Assembly (NCBI RefSeq): GCF_014652915.1
Contig: NZ_BMZS01000013.1
Location: forward strand, 122,839 to 186,838
Reading direction: 5' to 3'
Length of the DNA: 64,000 nucleotides
Source: Thalassobaculum fulvum
GTDB taxonomy: Bacteria; Pseudomonadota; Alphaproteobacteria; Thalassobaculales; Thalassobaculaceae
This document shows positions 24,656-33,651 of the stretch, piece by piece (the first letter of the stretch is position 1; every line of letters starts with the position of its first letter). The position numbers and the translations under genes are program-made. The notes below the pieces were generated by a model. The model had not been told where the DNA came from. It made no database searches and worked only from the letters and a program-made list of their open reading frames with translations.

Positions 24656-27093
24656 CGACTGTTCCGGACCGCGCGCAGGTCGTCGTGATCGGCGGCGGCA
24701 TCATCGGCTGCTCGACCGCCTATCATCTGGCGCGCGACCACAAGGCCGACGTCCTGCTGATCGAGCGCGGGCGCCTCACCAACGGCTCGACCTGGCACGC
24801 CGCCGGGCTGGTCGGCCAGCTCCGGACCTCGGCCTCTATCACCCGGCTGCTCAAGTACTCGGTCGAGCTGTACGACACGCTGGAGGCGGAGACCGGGCTG
24901 GCGACCGGCTGGAAGCAGAACGGCGGGCTGCGGCTGGCGTGCAACCGGGACCGCTGGATCGAGATCCGGCGGCAGGCGACCACGGCGCGCAGCTTCGGGC
25001 TGGAGATGCACCTCCTCACCCCTGCCGAGGCACGGGACCTGTGGCCGCTCATGGACATCTCGGACCTGGTCGGCGCGGCGTTCCTGCCGACCGACGGCCA
25101 GGCCAGCCCGTCCGACATCGCCCAGAGCCTGGCCAAGGGTGCGAGGATGCACGGCGCCAGGATCGTCGAGGGGGTGGCGGTCACCGGGTTCGAGACGGTG
25201 GAGGGCCGGGTGACGGCGGTGCTGACCGACCACGGCCGGATCGCCTGCGACAAGGTCGTGAACTGCGGCGGCATGTGGGCCAAGCAGATCGGCCGGCTGG
25301 CCGGCGTCTCGGTGCCGCTCCAGCCGGTGCAGCACCAGTACGTGCTGACCGAGCCGATCCCCGGCGTTTCGCCGACCCTGCCGACCCTGCGCGACCCGGA
25401 CCGGCTGATCTATTTCAAGGAGGAGGTCGGTGGCCTGTCGATGGGCGGCTACGAGCCGAACCCGATCCCGTGGGCCGAGGGCGGCATCCCCGACGGTTTC
25501 GAGTTCCAGCTGCTCGACGAGAACTGGGACCATTTCGAACCGCACATGCTGCAGGCGATCGAACGGGTGCCGGCGCTGCGCGAGGCCGGCGTCAAGCAGA
25601 TGATCAACGGCCCCGAGAGCTTCACGCCCGACGGCAACTTCATCCTGGGCGCGGCACCGGAGCTGGACGGCTTCTTCGTCGGCTGCGGCTTCAACGCCTT
25701 CGGCATCGCCTCGGCCGGCGGCGCCGGCTGGGCGCTGGCCGCCTGGGTGATGGACGGGGCGCCGCCGATGGACCTGTGGGTGGTCGACATCCGCCGGTTC
25801 TCGGCTCTGCACCGCGACGATTCCTGGGTCCGCGAGCGCACCCTGGAGGCCTACGGCAAGCACTACACGGTCGCCTGGCCGCACGAGGAGTACGCCAGCG
25901 CCCGGCCGCGGCTGGTCTCGCCGCTGTACGACCGCCTGAAGGCCCGGCGTGCGGTGTTCGGCTCGAAGCTCGGCTGGGAGCGGCCGAACTGGTTCGCGCC
26001 GGAAGGGACGGAGCCGGTCGACGTGCCGAGCCAGGGCCGGGCCAACTGGTTCGCGGCGGTCGGCGAGGAGCACCGGGCCTGCCGCGAGGCGGTGGCGCTG
26101 TTCGACCAGTCGTCGTTCGCCAAGTTCGAGGTGCGCGGCCCCGGCGTGGCCGAGCGGCTGGAGTGGATCTGCGCCAACCGGCTGCCGCGCGAGCCGGGCC
26201 GGCTGGTCTATACCCAGATGCTGAACGAGCGTGGCGGTATCGAGTGCGACCTGACGGTCGCGCGGCTGGCCGACGACCGGTTCTACATCGTCACCGGCAC
26301 CGGCTTCCGGACCCATGACGGCGCCTGGATCCGCGAGCACCTGGCCGGCGCCGACGCGGTGTTCGAGGACGTGACCGAAGGCTGGGCGACACTGACGCTG
26401 ATGGGGCCCCGGGCCCGCGACGTGCTGGCGGCCGCCGGCGGCGCCGACCTGTCGAACGTCGCCGCCCCGTTCGGCTCGGTGCGCGAGATCACGGTCGCCG
26501 GACAGGCGGTGCGAGCGCTGCGCGTCAGCTACGTCGGCGAACTCGGCTGGGAACTGCACATGCCGGCGGCGGCGGCCGGCGCGGTGTTCGATACGGTGAT
26601 GGCGGCCGGCGAGGCCCACGGCATCCGTCCGGCCGGCTACCGGGCCATCGAGTCGCTGCGGCTCGAGAAGGGCTACCGCGCCTGGGGGGCCGACATCACC
26701 CCGACCGACAGCCCGTTCGAGGCCGGGCTCGGCTGGGCGGTCAAGCTGAAGTCGGGGGTCGATTTCCTCGGCCGCGAGGCGGCCGCGGCGGTGGCGGCGG
26801 CGCCGCTGAAGCGGTTCCTGGTCGGGCTGTCGGTGGCGGACCCGGCGGCGGTGCTGGTCGGGCGCGAGACCATCCTGCGCGACGGCGCGCCGGTCGGCTA
26901 TCTCGCCAGCGGCGGCTGGGGCTACACGGTCGGGCGCAACATCGGCTACGGCTACGTCCGCAACCCGGCCGGGGTGAACGAGGACTGGCTGCGCGCCGGG
27001 ACCTACACGCTGGTGGCGGCCGGCGACGAGTATCCGGCGACGCTGCACCTGGAACCGCTGTACGACACCGGCAACACCCGCGTGAAGGGGTGA
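24652..27093 (+). CDS. FAD-dependent dehydrogenase with GcvT domains (dimethylglycine/sarcosine dehydrogenase-like)
   Basis: An 813-residue protein. Residues about 8-380 form a DAO-type FAD domain (VVVIGGGIIGCSTAYHLA, and TWHAAGLVGQLR near the flavin-linking His). The FAO central region follows, and about 430-810 is a GcvT tetrahydrofolate-binding fold (GCV_T plus its C-terminal barrel). This layout is that of dimethylglycine, sarcosine and related N-methyl amine dehydrogenases, which oxidise the N-methyl group and pass the one-carbon unit to folate. GTG 24652 overlaps the upstream stop (GTGA). The precise amine is unknown; the coupled choline-kinase-like gene suggests choline or betaine derivatives. 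Confidence 0.88.
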   Translation: MTTVPDRAQVVVIGGGIIGCSTAYHLARDHKADVLLIERGRLTNGSTWHAAGLVGQLRTSASITRLLKYSVELYDTLEAETGLATGWKQNGGLRLACNRDRWIEIRRQATTARSFGLEMHLLTPAEARDLWPLMDISDLVGAAFLPTDGQASPSDIAQSLAKGARMHGARIVEGVAVTGFETVEGRVTAVLTDHGRIACDKVVNCGGMWAKQIGRLAGVSVPLQPVQHQYVLTEPIPGVSPTLPTLRDPDRLIYFKEEVGGLSMGGYEPNPIPWAEGGIPDGFEFQLLDENWDHFEPHMLQAIERVPALREAGVKQMINGPESFTPDGNFILGAAPELDGFFVGCGFNAFGIASAGGAGWALAAWVMDGAPPMDLWVVDIRRFSALHRDDSWVRERTLEAYGKHYTVAWPHEEYASARPRLVSPLYDRLKARRAVFGSKLGWERPNWFAPEGTEPVDVPSQGRANWFAAVGEEHRACREAVALFDQSSFAKFEVRGPGVAERLEWICANRLPREPGRLVYTQMLNERGGIECDLTVARLADDRFYIVTGTGFRTHDGAWIREHLAGADAVFEDVTEGWATLTLMGPRARDVLAAAGGADLSNVAAPFGSVREITVAGQAVRALRVSYVGELGWELHMPAAAAGAVFDTVMAAGEAHGIRPAGYRAIESLRLEKGYRAWGADITPTDSPFEAGLGWAVKLKSGVDFLGREAAAAVAAAPLKRFLVGLSVADPAAVLVGRETILRDGAPVGYLASGGWGYTVGRNIGYGYVRNPAGVNEDWLRAGTYTLVAAGDEYPATLHLEPLYDTGNTRVKG

Positions 27094-27098
27094 CGCTG

Positions 27099-27114
27099 CC
27101 GGCCGCCCGGCCGG
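27099..27114 (+). terminator. GC-rich hairpin after the flavin dehydrogenase gene
   Basis: CCGGCC and GGCCGG flank a GCCC loop six bases after the stop. A short T run follows only after a further eight bases, so this is at best a weak intrinsic terminator. Confidence 0.35.
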
Positions 27115-27123
27115 CCGGAGTGT

Positions 27124-27137
27124 TTGACGTAAATCAA
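27124..27137 (+). promoter_or_regulatory. FNR/FixK-type box upstream of motA
   Basis: TTGAC-GTAA-ATCAA matches the FNR/FixK/Anr consensus TTGAT-N4-ATCAA at nine of ten defined bases. It is centred about 126 bases before the motA start, in an AT-richer island that also has TATATC at 27151-27156. If TATATC is the -10, the box is centred near -32 relative to transcription, nearer than the usual -41.5, so the exact start and the sense of control are uncertain. It suggests that oxygen-linked regulation reaches the stator genes. Confidence 0.5.
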
Positions 27138-27256
27138 TGCCGCTCCGGGCTATATCAACATTCACTTAACAAAGAGGTTCCGCCATCCAGCACGGCCGGT
27201 AGGCCGTTCTGCCGACAGTTGAATAGCGCCCGTCCGACTGGAAGCGAGATCGAAGC

Positions 27257-28036
27257 ATGTTCCACAGCGCCATGTTTTCTACGGTCATCGGGCTGGCCGG
27301 TATCGTGGCGCTGGCGTTCTATATTTTCGGGTACACGGTCGAGGATGCCCAGTACTTCTGGAATCCCACCGGTGTCGTGATCGTCCTCGGCGGGACGTTC
27401 GCCTCGACCTTCATCTCGTTCCGGGCTGCGCAGCTGGGGTCGTTCTTCGGCGCGTTCGCCGCGATCTTCCGCGACGAACGCTCGATCCGCGTGGACATCA
27501 AGCGGCTGGTTGAGGTCGCCAGGCTGCAGGCCGCCAAGGACATCCAGGCCACCGAGGAGGCGGTGAAGAAGGTCCGCAACCCGTTCCTGCGGCTCGGCCT
27601 GCAGTTCGCGTTGGACGGCACGCCGGTCGACGACATCATGCACGTCATGAACTGGCGCATTCAGAAGCTGATCGAGCGGGAAAGCTCCGAAGCGCGGATG
27701 TTCAGGATGCTGGCGTCGTTCTCGCCGGCCTTCGGCATGCTCGGAACCCTGGTCGGCCTGATCGGCATGCTCGGGTCGCTGGGCTCCGGGGACCTCGGCA
27801 TGATCGGCAAGAACATGTCGATCGCGCTGATCACCACGGTGTACGGGCTGATGCTGGCGAACATGGTCTTCAAGCCGATCGCCATCAAGCTGGAGCAGCG
27901 GACCGCCCAGCGGGTGGCGCTGATGAACGTCCTGCTCGAAGGCGTGATCCTGATGCGCCTGGGCCGCGGGCCGGCGACCATCGCCGACCAGATGGAGACC
28001 CTGGTCGCGACCTACCGCGACGAGATCCACGAGTGA
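27257..28036 (+). CDS. motA: Flagellar motor stator protein MotA/PomA
   Basis: A 259-residue inner-membrane protein with four predicted spans and the large cytoplasmic loop (about 70-150) that contacts the rotor. The conserved Pro-containing third helix reads ASFSPAFGMLGTLVGLIGML and the fourth SIALITTVYGLMLANMVF. The length and sequence fit the shorter MotA/PomA class. With MotB it forms the ion channel that drives rotation; the coupling ion is not certain. It is the first gene of the motA-motB-EAL operon, seven bases before motB, behind the FNR-like box. Confidence 0.92.
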   Translation: MFHSAMFSTVIGLAGIVALAFYIFGYTVEDAQYFWNPTGVVIVLGGTFASTFISFRAAQLGSFFGAFAAIFRDERSIRVDIKRLVEVARLQAAKDIQATEEAVKKVRNPFLRLGLQFALDGTPVDDIMHVMNWRIQKLIERESSEARMFRMLASFSPAFGMLGTLVGLIGMLGSLGSGDLGMIGKNMSIALITTVYGLMLANMVFKPIAIKLEQRTAQRVALMNVLLEGVILMRLGRGPATIADQMETLVATYRDEIHE

Positions 28037-28043
28037 GGCCGTC

Positions 28044-28895
28044 ATGAACCTCGGCTCGATCATCCGCGGCAGCCAGACCGGCGAGCGCAAGTCGCTCGCC
28101 GCCGGCTTCCGGCGTGCCAGCAGTGCGACGGTCGTTCACGATCAGGCTCAGTCCGAAGAGCAGGAGTGGATGGTCACCTACACCGACCTGGTGACCCTCC
28201 TGCTGACGCTGTTCGTCATCCTGATGGCGATGTCGACCTTCGAGAAGCCGGGCGGGCCGCTGACCGAGCCGGTGGAGATGTCGAAGATCGAGGAGCCGGA
28301 CCCCCTGCCGCCGCTGGAATCGATCGTCGAGTTCCCCAAGCCCGGCGCCGACGCCGCCGATGTCGCCGCGTTCGAGCCGCCGGCCCCGGCGGAGGAACTG
28401 ATCGTCACGCGTTGGGCGGACCGGGTCGAGGCGCTGCTGCGCAACTATCTCTCGGTCATGGACCCGGCCGGCGACATCAAGATCGAGCAGAACGGCGACG
28501 CGGTCGTGGTGCAGCTGCGCGACCAGCTGCTGTTCGAGTCGGCCAGTGCCGAGCTCGACGCCCTCGGGCGGACGACCGTCGGCAAGGTGACGCCGGTGCT
28601 GCGCTATCTCGAGGTGCCGGTGGTGGTGGAGGGGCACACGGACAGCCGACCGATCCGCTCCGGGCTGTACCCGTCGAACTGGGAACTGTCGGCGGCCCGG
28701 GCGGCGGCGGTCGTCAGGGCGCTGATCGACGAGCGTATTCCGCCGGACCGGCTGCGGGCTGTCGGCTACGCCGACACCCGGCCGAAGGCGGGCAACGATA
28801 CCGAGGCCGGGCGCGCCGAGAACCGAAGGGTGGCCCTGGTGCTGCGGGTGAACGAGGCCGCCGCCGACACGCTCGTCACCGGGGCGCCGCGATGA
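28044..28895 (+). CDS. motB: Flagellar motor stator protein MotB/PomB (OmpA domain)
   Basis: A 283-residue protein. A short cytoplasmic N-terminus is followed by one TM (about 45-65) starting WMVTYTDLVTLLLTLFVILM, in which Asp48 is the proton- or sodium-carrying residue. After a plug and linker region comes an OmpA peptidoglycan-binding domain (about 170-270) with the pattern VVEGHTDSRPIRSGLYPSNW and NRRVALVLRV. It anchors the stator to the cell wall. The stop overlaps the next ATG (ATGA), coupling it to the EAL-like gene. Confidence 0.93.
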   Translation: MNLGSIIRGSQTGERKSLAAGFRRASSATVVHDQAQSEEQEWMVTYTDLVTLLLTLFVILMAMSTFEKPGGPLTEPVEMSKIEEPDPLPPLESIVEFPKPGADAADVAAFEPPAPAEELIVTRWADRVEALLRNYLSVMDPAGDIKIEQNGDAVVVQLRDQLLFESASAELDALGRTTVGKVTPVLRYLEVPVVVEGHTDSRPIRSGLYPSNWELSAARAAAVVRALIDERIPPDRLRAVGYADTRPKAGNDTEAGRAENRRVALVLRVNEAAADTLVTGAPR

Positions 28896-30178
28896 CGACG
28901 CAGGAGCGCGAGCTGCTGGCGTTTGCGCTGCGGGTCGAACGCGCGCCCGCGGACAAGGTCGCCGTCCTGGCCGACCTGTCGCGTATCCCGCACATCCAGG
29001 ACCCGATGTTCTTCGGAGTCCTGCGCAAGCGGCTCGAGCACGAGGCCCGGGACCTGCACTCGCAGACCTTCGAACTGTCGAACTACCGCATCTGCTATGT
29101 GCTCGATCCCGGGAACGCGGCCAAGCTGGACCGGGCGCTGGCGCGCATCTCGAAGCTCCTGATCGATCACGGCAAGCTGCCGATCCAGGTCAGGGACTTC
29201 TATCTCGACAAGCACGCCCGCGAGTTCCTCGAGCACTGCCGCCTGCTGATGCTGGAGCTCCAGGAGGGCACGCCGGACGGCGCGGAGCACCTGGACGAGG
29301 AGGACGAGAACCTCGAGCGATACCTGATCATCGAGGAGAACCTGCACCGGGCCGACGTCTCCAGCCTGATCCGCGAGCAGCCGATCTACGACTTCGTCGA
29401 CGGCGACCGCCCGAAGATCGTCGGCTATGAGCTGTCGTCCTCGATCGAGACGCTCGAGGCCCTGTACGGCGTACCGATCCGCAAGAACGCCTGGCTGTTC
29501 AGCCGGGTGACCGAGCTGCTGGACGAGCGGATGATGAACCACCTGATGCACGACCTCGACATGAGCCGTCGACGCATCTGCATGAACCTGCACGTCTCGT
29601 CGATCCTGGGGCCCGCGTTCCGGAACTTTGCGCAGCGGACCAGCTTCAGCTGGCAGCAGCACCTGATCGTCGAGATCCCGTTCTTCGAAGCGATCGGCTC
29701 GCCCGAGGCCTTCCAGGAAGCGCTCGACGTCCTGGCTTTCAACCACGCTATGGCCGCGATCGACGACGTGCCCCTGGCGCAGCTCGACCGCATCCCGGAC
29801 ATGCCGGACCGCGTGCGGTTCATCAAGGTGCGCTGGTCGGACGACATCGCGCAGCTGGACAACGACGGCGAGATCGCCCTGCTCAGGCAGCTCGAGCGGT
29901 TCGGCCGCGAGCGCTGCGTGCTGACCCATTGCGAGGACCTGGAGAGCGTCGAGATCGGCCTGCGGCTGGGCTTCCGGGTCCTTCAGGGGCATGGCGTCGA
30001 TTCCGACGTCGCCGAGCTCCGGCGCCAGCAGATGGACCGGACCATCGCGTCGATGGAGGTTCGCAACTCGATCTTCGACAAGGAGGACGAGGAGGAGCCC
30101 GAGGGCGCGGTCGCCCAGTTTTTCCAGAAGCTGCTCGGCGGCCGGAAGCGGCGGAACGAGGAAGACGAGGAGATGTGA
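28892..30178 (+). CDS. Degenerate EAL-domain protein in the motAB operon
   Basis: A 428-residue cytoplasmic protein. Residues 1-130 are helical and unrecognised. About 175-370 follows the EAL phosphodiesterase fold step by step: KIVGYELSSSIETLEA in place of the EAL start, ICMNLHVSSIL for the NxS motif, LIVEIPFFEAI for the Glu strand, RFIKVRW where catalytic enzymes have KxD, LTHCEDLES for the AEGVE motif and FRVLQGHG for QGY. Nearly all catalytic residues are missing, so it should not cleave c-di-GMP but may bind it or a protein. An acidic, charged tail (EEDEEM end) follows. Coupled to motB by a four-base overlap, it is a candidate regulator of the stator. No close named homologue is recalled. 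Confidence 0.7.
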   Translation: MTTQERELLAFALRVERAPADKVAVLADLSRIPHIQDPMFFGVLRKRLEHEARDLHSQTFELSNYRICYVLDPGNAAKLDRALARISKLLIDHGKLPIQVRDFYLDKHAREFLEHCRLLMLELQEGTPDGAEHLDEEDENLERYLIIEENLHRADVSSLIREQPIYDFVDGDRPKIVGYELSSSIETLEALYGVPIRKNAWLFSRVTELLDERMMNHLMHDLDMSRRRICMNLHVSSILGPAFRNFAQRTSFSWQQHLIVEIPFFEAIGSPEAFQEALDVLAFNHAMAAIDDVPLAQLDRIPDMPDRVRFIKVRWSDDIAQLDNDGEIALLRQLERFGRERCVLTHCEDLESVEIGLRLGFRVLQGHGVDSDVAELRRQQMDRTIASMEVRNSIFDKEDEEEPEGAVAQFFQKLLGGRKRRNEEDEEM

Positions 30179-30332
30179 CCGAAGGCCGGGCCCGGATTCG
30201 GTCGCGGCCCCGCCGGGGCGCGGGGCGCTTGCGGCGGCGGCTTCCGGGGACCGGCGCGAAGCCGCTTACCCTCCAGGTCCTTCGGGTGCTACGCCTGACG
30301 CTGGGAAGACCGGGACCGGAACGGAGGGTGAG

Positions 30333-31475
30333 CTGAGCGCGACCGGCGGATCAACCGGGGCGGCGGGTTGGCTCCGCACGCTGCGGCAGGAGGCGGCGCT
30401 GGTCGGCGTCGCCGGCACGTTCCTGGCGTTCCAGTTCGGCGGCGACGCGTGGCTGGCCGGGCTCGCCGATCCGCTGGTCGCGGCCGGGATCTTCCTGTGG
30501 CTGTTCGCCGTCATGCTGTGGGCGTCGTTCGCCGTGGTCCGGCATGCCGACGCGCTGGCCGAGATCCTGGGCGAACCGTACGGCACCCTGATCCTGACCC
30601 TGGCGGTGATCAGCATCGAGATCGCCCTGATCTCGGCGGTCATGCTGACCGGCGACGCCGCACCCACCCTGGCGCGCGACACCATGTTCGCGATCCTGAT
30701 GATCGTGCTGAACGGTCTGACCGGGGCGGCCCTGCTGATCGGCGGGCTGGCGCATCGCGAGCAGGACTACAACCTGCAGGGCGCCAGGGCGTTCGTCGCG
30801 GTGCTGATGCCGCTGGCGGTGTTCTCCCTGGTGCTGCCGAAATACACGGTGTCGACCGCGGACCCGACCTTCTCTGCGCCGCAGGCGTTCTTCTTCGCCG
30901 CCGTCACTCTGCTGTTGTACGCCGTGTTCCTGGTGATCCAGACGATCCGGCACCGCGGGTTCTTCGAGCAGCCGGCGGTCGCCGACGACGGCGCGGCGAT
31001 TCCCCATTCGGCGCATGCGGTCCGGTCGCTGCCGTACCATGCGGTCCTGCTGGCGCTGACGCTGCTGCCGGTCGTGCTGCTGTCCAAGCGGCTGGCGACC
31101 GTGGTCGACTTCGGCTCGGGCCGGCTCGGCCTGCCGGTCGAGTTCGGCGGCGTGGTGATCGCCCTGCTGGTGCTGACGCCCGAGGGGCTGGCGGCGCTGG
31201 GGGCGGCGCGCGCCAACTACCTGCAGCGCTCGGTCAACCTGCTGCTCGGCTCGGCGGTCGCGACCATCGGCCTGACGGTGCCGGCGGTGCTGGCGATCGG
31301 CCTGGTGATCGACCGCCCGGTGACCCTCGGCCTCGACGACGCCGGCACCGTGCTGCTGGTCCTGACCCTGGTGATGAGCGCGATGACCTTCGGCGGCGTG
31401 CGCACCAGCCTGCTGCAGGGCGCCGTGCACCTGGTGATGTTCCTGGCCTACCTGATGCTGATCTTCAGCCCGTAG
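30333..31475 (+). CDS. ChaA-type calcium/proton (ionic) antiporter
   Basis: A roughly 380-residue polytopic membrane protein with the ChaA pattern: FAVVRHADALAEILGEPYGT with ISIEIALISAVMLTGDAAPT, then PEGLAALGAARANYLQRSVN in the second half. Two inverted five-helix repeats, each with an acidic Ca2+ motif (ISIE and PEGL), are expected of the CaCA superfamily. It would exchange Ca2+, Na+ or K+ for protons across the inner membrane. No ATG, GTG or TTG lies in this frame near the expected start. CTG 30333, preceded by GGAGG, gives a length close to E. coli ChaA (366), so the start is uncertain. It follows the EAL-like gene by 154 bases. Confidence 0.75.
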   Translation: MSATGGSTGAAGWLRTLRQEAALVGVAGTFLAFQFGGDAWLAGLADPLVAAGIFLWLFAVMLWASFAVVRHADALAEILGEPYGTLILTLAVISIEIALISAVMLTGDAAPTLARDTMFAILMIVLNGLTGAALLIGGLAHREQDYNLQGARAFVAVLMPLAVFSLVLPKYTVSTADPTFSAPQAFFFAAVTLLLYAVFLVIQTIRHRGFFEQPAVADDGAAIPHSAHAVRSLPYHAVLLALTLLPVVLLSKRLATVVDFGSGRLGLPVEFGGVVIALLVLTPEGLAALGAARANYLQRSVNLLLGSAVATIGLTVPAVLAIGLVIDRPVTLGLDDAGTVLLVLTLVMSAMTFGGVRTSLLQGAVHLVMFLAYLMLIFSP

Positions 31476-31564
31476 TGCCGGCACCCCGCCTCAGTCGCAG
31501 CGGATGCTTGTTGCATCGCACATGGGCGGGCTAGCCTGTACGCATACGATCGAAAGGGCTGCGC

Positions 31565-32710
31565 ATGCAGGAAGCGATCGGACGGGCGGGGACTCCGATC
31601 AATGGTGGCTCGGCGCAGTCGGGCTCTCGGGTGATGGTGGAGGCCCGGGCGGTCTCCAAGCACTTCGGCAGCGGCGAGCAGGTGGTGAAGGCGCTCGACG
31701 CGGTGTCGGTCGGCATCCGCGAGGGCGAGTTCTTCACCCTGCTGGGGCCGTCGGGCTGCGGCAAGACCACGCTGCTGCGGCTGATCGCCGGCTTCGAGCA
31801 TCCGACCGCTGGCGCGATCCTGCTGGACGGCGCCGACATCTCCGGGCTGCCGCCGTTCAGGCGGCCGGTGAACACCGTGTTCCAGAGCTACGCGCTGTTT
31901 CCGCACCTGACGGTCGCCGAGAACATCGGCTTCGGGCTGGAGATGCTCGGCCGGCCGAAGGCGGAGATCGCCGAGACGGTCGCCGAGATGCTGCAGATGG
32001 TCCGAATGGAGGCCATGCGCGACCGCCAGACCTCGCAGCTTTCCGGCGGCCAGCAGCAGCGGGTGGCGCTGGCCCGGGCGCTGGCGCCGCGCCCCAAGGT
32101 GCTGTTGCTCGACGAGCCGCTGTCGGCGCTCGACCTCAAGCTTCGCAAGGAGATGCAGGTCGAGCTGAAGCGGCTGCAGACCGAGACCGGCATCACCTTC
32201 GTGTTCGTGACCCACGACCAGGGCGAGGCGCTCGCCATGTCGGATCGGATCGCGGTGATGAGCGAAGGCAACGTCCTGCAGGTCGGTAGCCCGACCGAGA
32301 TCTACGAACACCCGGCCGACCACTTCGTCGCCAGCTTCATCGGCGAGACCAACTTCCTCACCGCGGCGGTCGAGGGCGTCGACGGCGGCCAGGTCCGGCT
32401 GCGCCTCGGCGGCACGCTGGAGGTCAGGGCGGGACTGCCGGACGGAATGGCGCCGGGCCCGAGCGTCACCGTCGTGGTGCGGCCCGAGCATCTGCGCATC
32501 GCCGACCGGGATGCCGGAGAGGGGCTGCCGGCGACGGTCAGCGACGTGGTCTATCTGGGAACCGACACCCACTACCATCTGCGGCTGGCTGGCGGCGAAG
32601 AACTGTTCGCACGGGTCCAGAACCGGCCGGAAGGCGGCGAGGCGTGGCGGGTCGGCGATGCGGTCTCGGCCGGCTTCCCGCCGGCCGCCGTGCGGGTGCT
32701 GCGCGACTGA
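31565..32710 (+). CDS. potA: Polyamine-type ABC transporter ATP-binding protein (PotA/PotG-like)
   Basis: A 381-residue ATPase. Walker A is GPSGCGKT at 61-68, the signature LSGGQQQR at 159-166, Walker B VLLLDEP with Asp/Glu at 182-183, and the H-loop His lies in VTHDQGEA. The C-terminal 100 residues form a TOBE domain. It powers import of spermidine or putrescine through the two permeases that follow. It is the first of four tightly packed genes, and its stop overlaps the permease start (TGATG). A small hairpin (GATGC, GCATC) lies 48 bases upstream. PotA and PotG cannot be told apart from sequence alone. Confidence 0.9.
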   Translation: MQEAIGRAGTPINGGSAQSGSRVMVEARAVSKHFGSGEQVVKALDAVSVGIREGEFFTLLGPSGCGKTTLLRLIAGFEHPTAGAILLDGADISGLPPFRRPVNTVFQSYALFPHLTVAENIGFGLEMLGRPKAEIAETVAEMLQMVRMEAMRDRQTSQLSGGQQQRVALARALAPRPKVLLLDEPLSALDLKLRKEMQVELKRLQTETGITFVFVTHDQGEALAMSDRIAVMSEGNVLQVGSPTEIYEHPADHFVASFIGETNFLTAAVEGVDGGQVRLRLGGTLEVRAGLPDGMAPGPSVTVVVRPEHLRIADRDAGEGLPATVSDVVYLGTDTHYHLRLAGGEELFARVQNRPEGGEAWRVGDAVSAGFPPAAVRVLRD

Positions 32711-33651
32711 TGGCGGGCCCCGCGGCACCGGCATTGGCACCGGCAAGGACCGGCGAGACGGCGGCGCGGGCCGCCCGGATCCGGCGCAACTGGCTGCTGG
32801 CGACGCCGGCGCTGGTCCTGCTGCTGCTGGCGGCCTCGGGGCCGCTGCTGGTGGTCGTCGTCTACTCGGTGCTGGAGCCGGGCGAGTACAGCGGCGTGGT
32901 CTGGGAGCTGTCGGGCGAGGGCTGGTTCCGGGTGCTGTTCCACCGGGACATCTTCGACGACACCCTCAGCCTGGCCGACGCTCATCTGACGATCTTCTGG
33001 CGTTCGGCCTCGATCTCGCTGCTGACCACCGCCATCACCCTGGTGCTCGGCTTTCCGACCGCGTACTTCATCGCCACCCGGCCGCCGACCCAGCGGATGC
33101 TCTGGCTGTTCCTGGTCACCATCCCGTTCTGGACCAACCTGCTGATCCGGACCTTCGCGATCATGGAGGTGATCCGCAACGAGGGGATCCTGAACAGCTG
33201 GGCGATGAAGCTCGGCCTGATCCAGGCGCCGATCCAGATTCTCTACACCGACACCGCGGTGCTGATCGGCATGGTCTACGTCTACCTGCCGCTGATGGTG
33301 CTGCCGCTGTACGCCGCCATGGAGCGCCTGGACTTCCGGCTGGTCGAGGCGGCCTACGACCTGTACGCCAGCCGCTGGCGGGTGCTGACCCGGGTGATCG
33401 TGCCGCTGGTCAGGCCGGGCATCGTCGCCGGCTCGATCCTGGTGTTCATCCCGTCGCTCGGCGCCTACGTCACGCCGCGGGTGCTGGGCGGCGGCAAGAA
33501 CATGATGATCAGCAACCTGATCGAGCTGCAGTTCGGCGAGGGCCGCAACTGGCCGCTGGGGGCGGCGCTGTCGATGACCTTGCTGGCGTTCGTCATGGTC
33601 GCCCTGCTGGTCTACGTGCGCAACATGAGCAAGGTGGAGCGCCGTGGCTGA
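32710..33651 (+). CDS. potB: Polyamine-type ABC transporter permease (PotB/PotH-like)
   Basis: A 313-residue inner-membrane permease with about six spans. The BPD_transp_1 EAA loop reads EAAYDLYASRWRVLTRVIVP, the site that docks on the ATPase. The long N-terminal extension and the extra periplasmic loop (EPGEYSGVVWELSGEGW) fit the PotB/PotH group. It overlaps the ATPase stop by one base and the next permease by eight bases. Confidence 0.9.
   Translation: MAGPAAPALAPARTGETAARAARIRRNWLLATPALVLLLLAASGPLLVVVVYSVLEPGEYSGVVWELSGEGWFRVLFHRDIFDDTLSLADAHLTIFWRSASISLLTTAITLVLGFPTAYFIATRPPTQRMLWLFLVTIPFWTNLLIRTFAIMEVIRNEGILNSWAMKLGLIQAPIQILYTDTAVLIGMVYVYLPLMVLPLYAAMERLDFRLVEAAYDLYASRWRVLTRVIVPLVRPGIVAGSILVFIPSLGAYVTPRVLGGGKNMMISNLIELQFGEGRNWPLGAALSMTLLAFVMVALLVYVRNMSKVERRG

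Noticed and set aside
27124..27156. TTGACG and TATATC read as a simple sigma-70 promoter before motA
   Set aside because: The spacing would be 21 bases, too long; the FNR-like symmetry explains the TTGAC better.
31503..31517. Hairpin GATGC-TTGTT-GCATC before potA as a riboswitch or terminator
   Set aside because: The stem has only five base pairs, with no T run or conserved RNA class.
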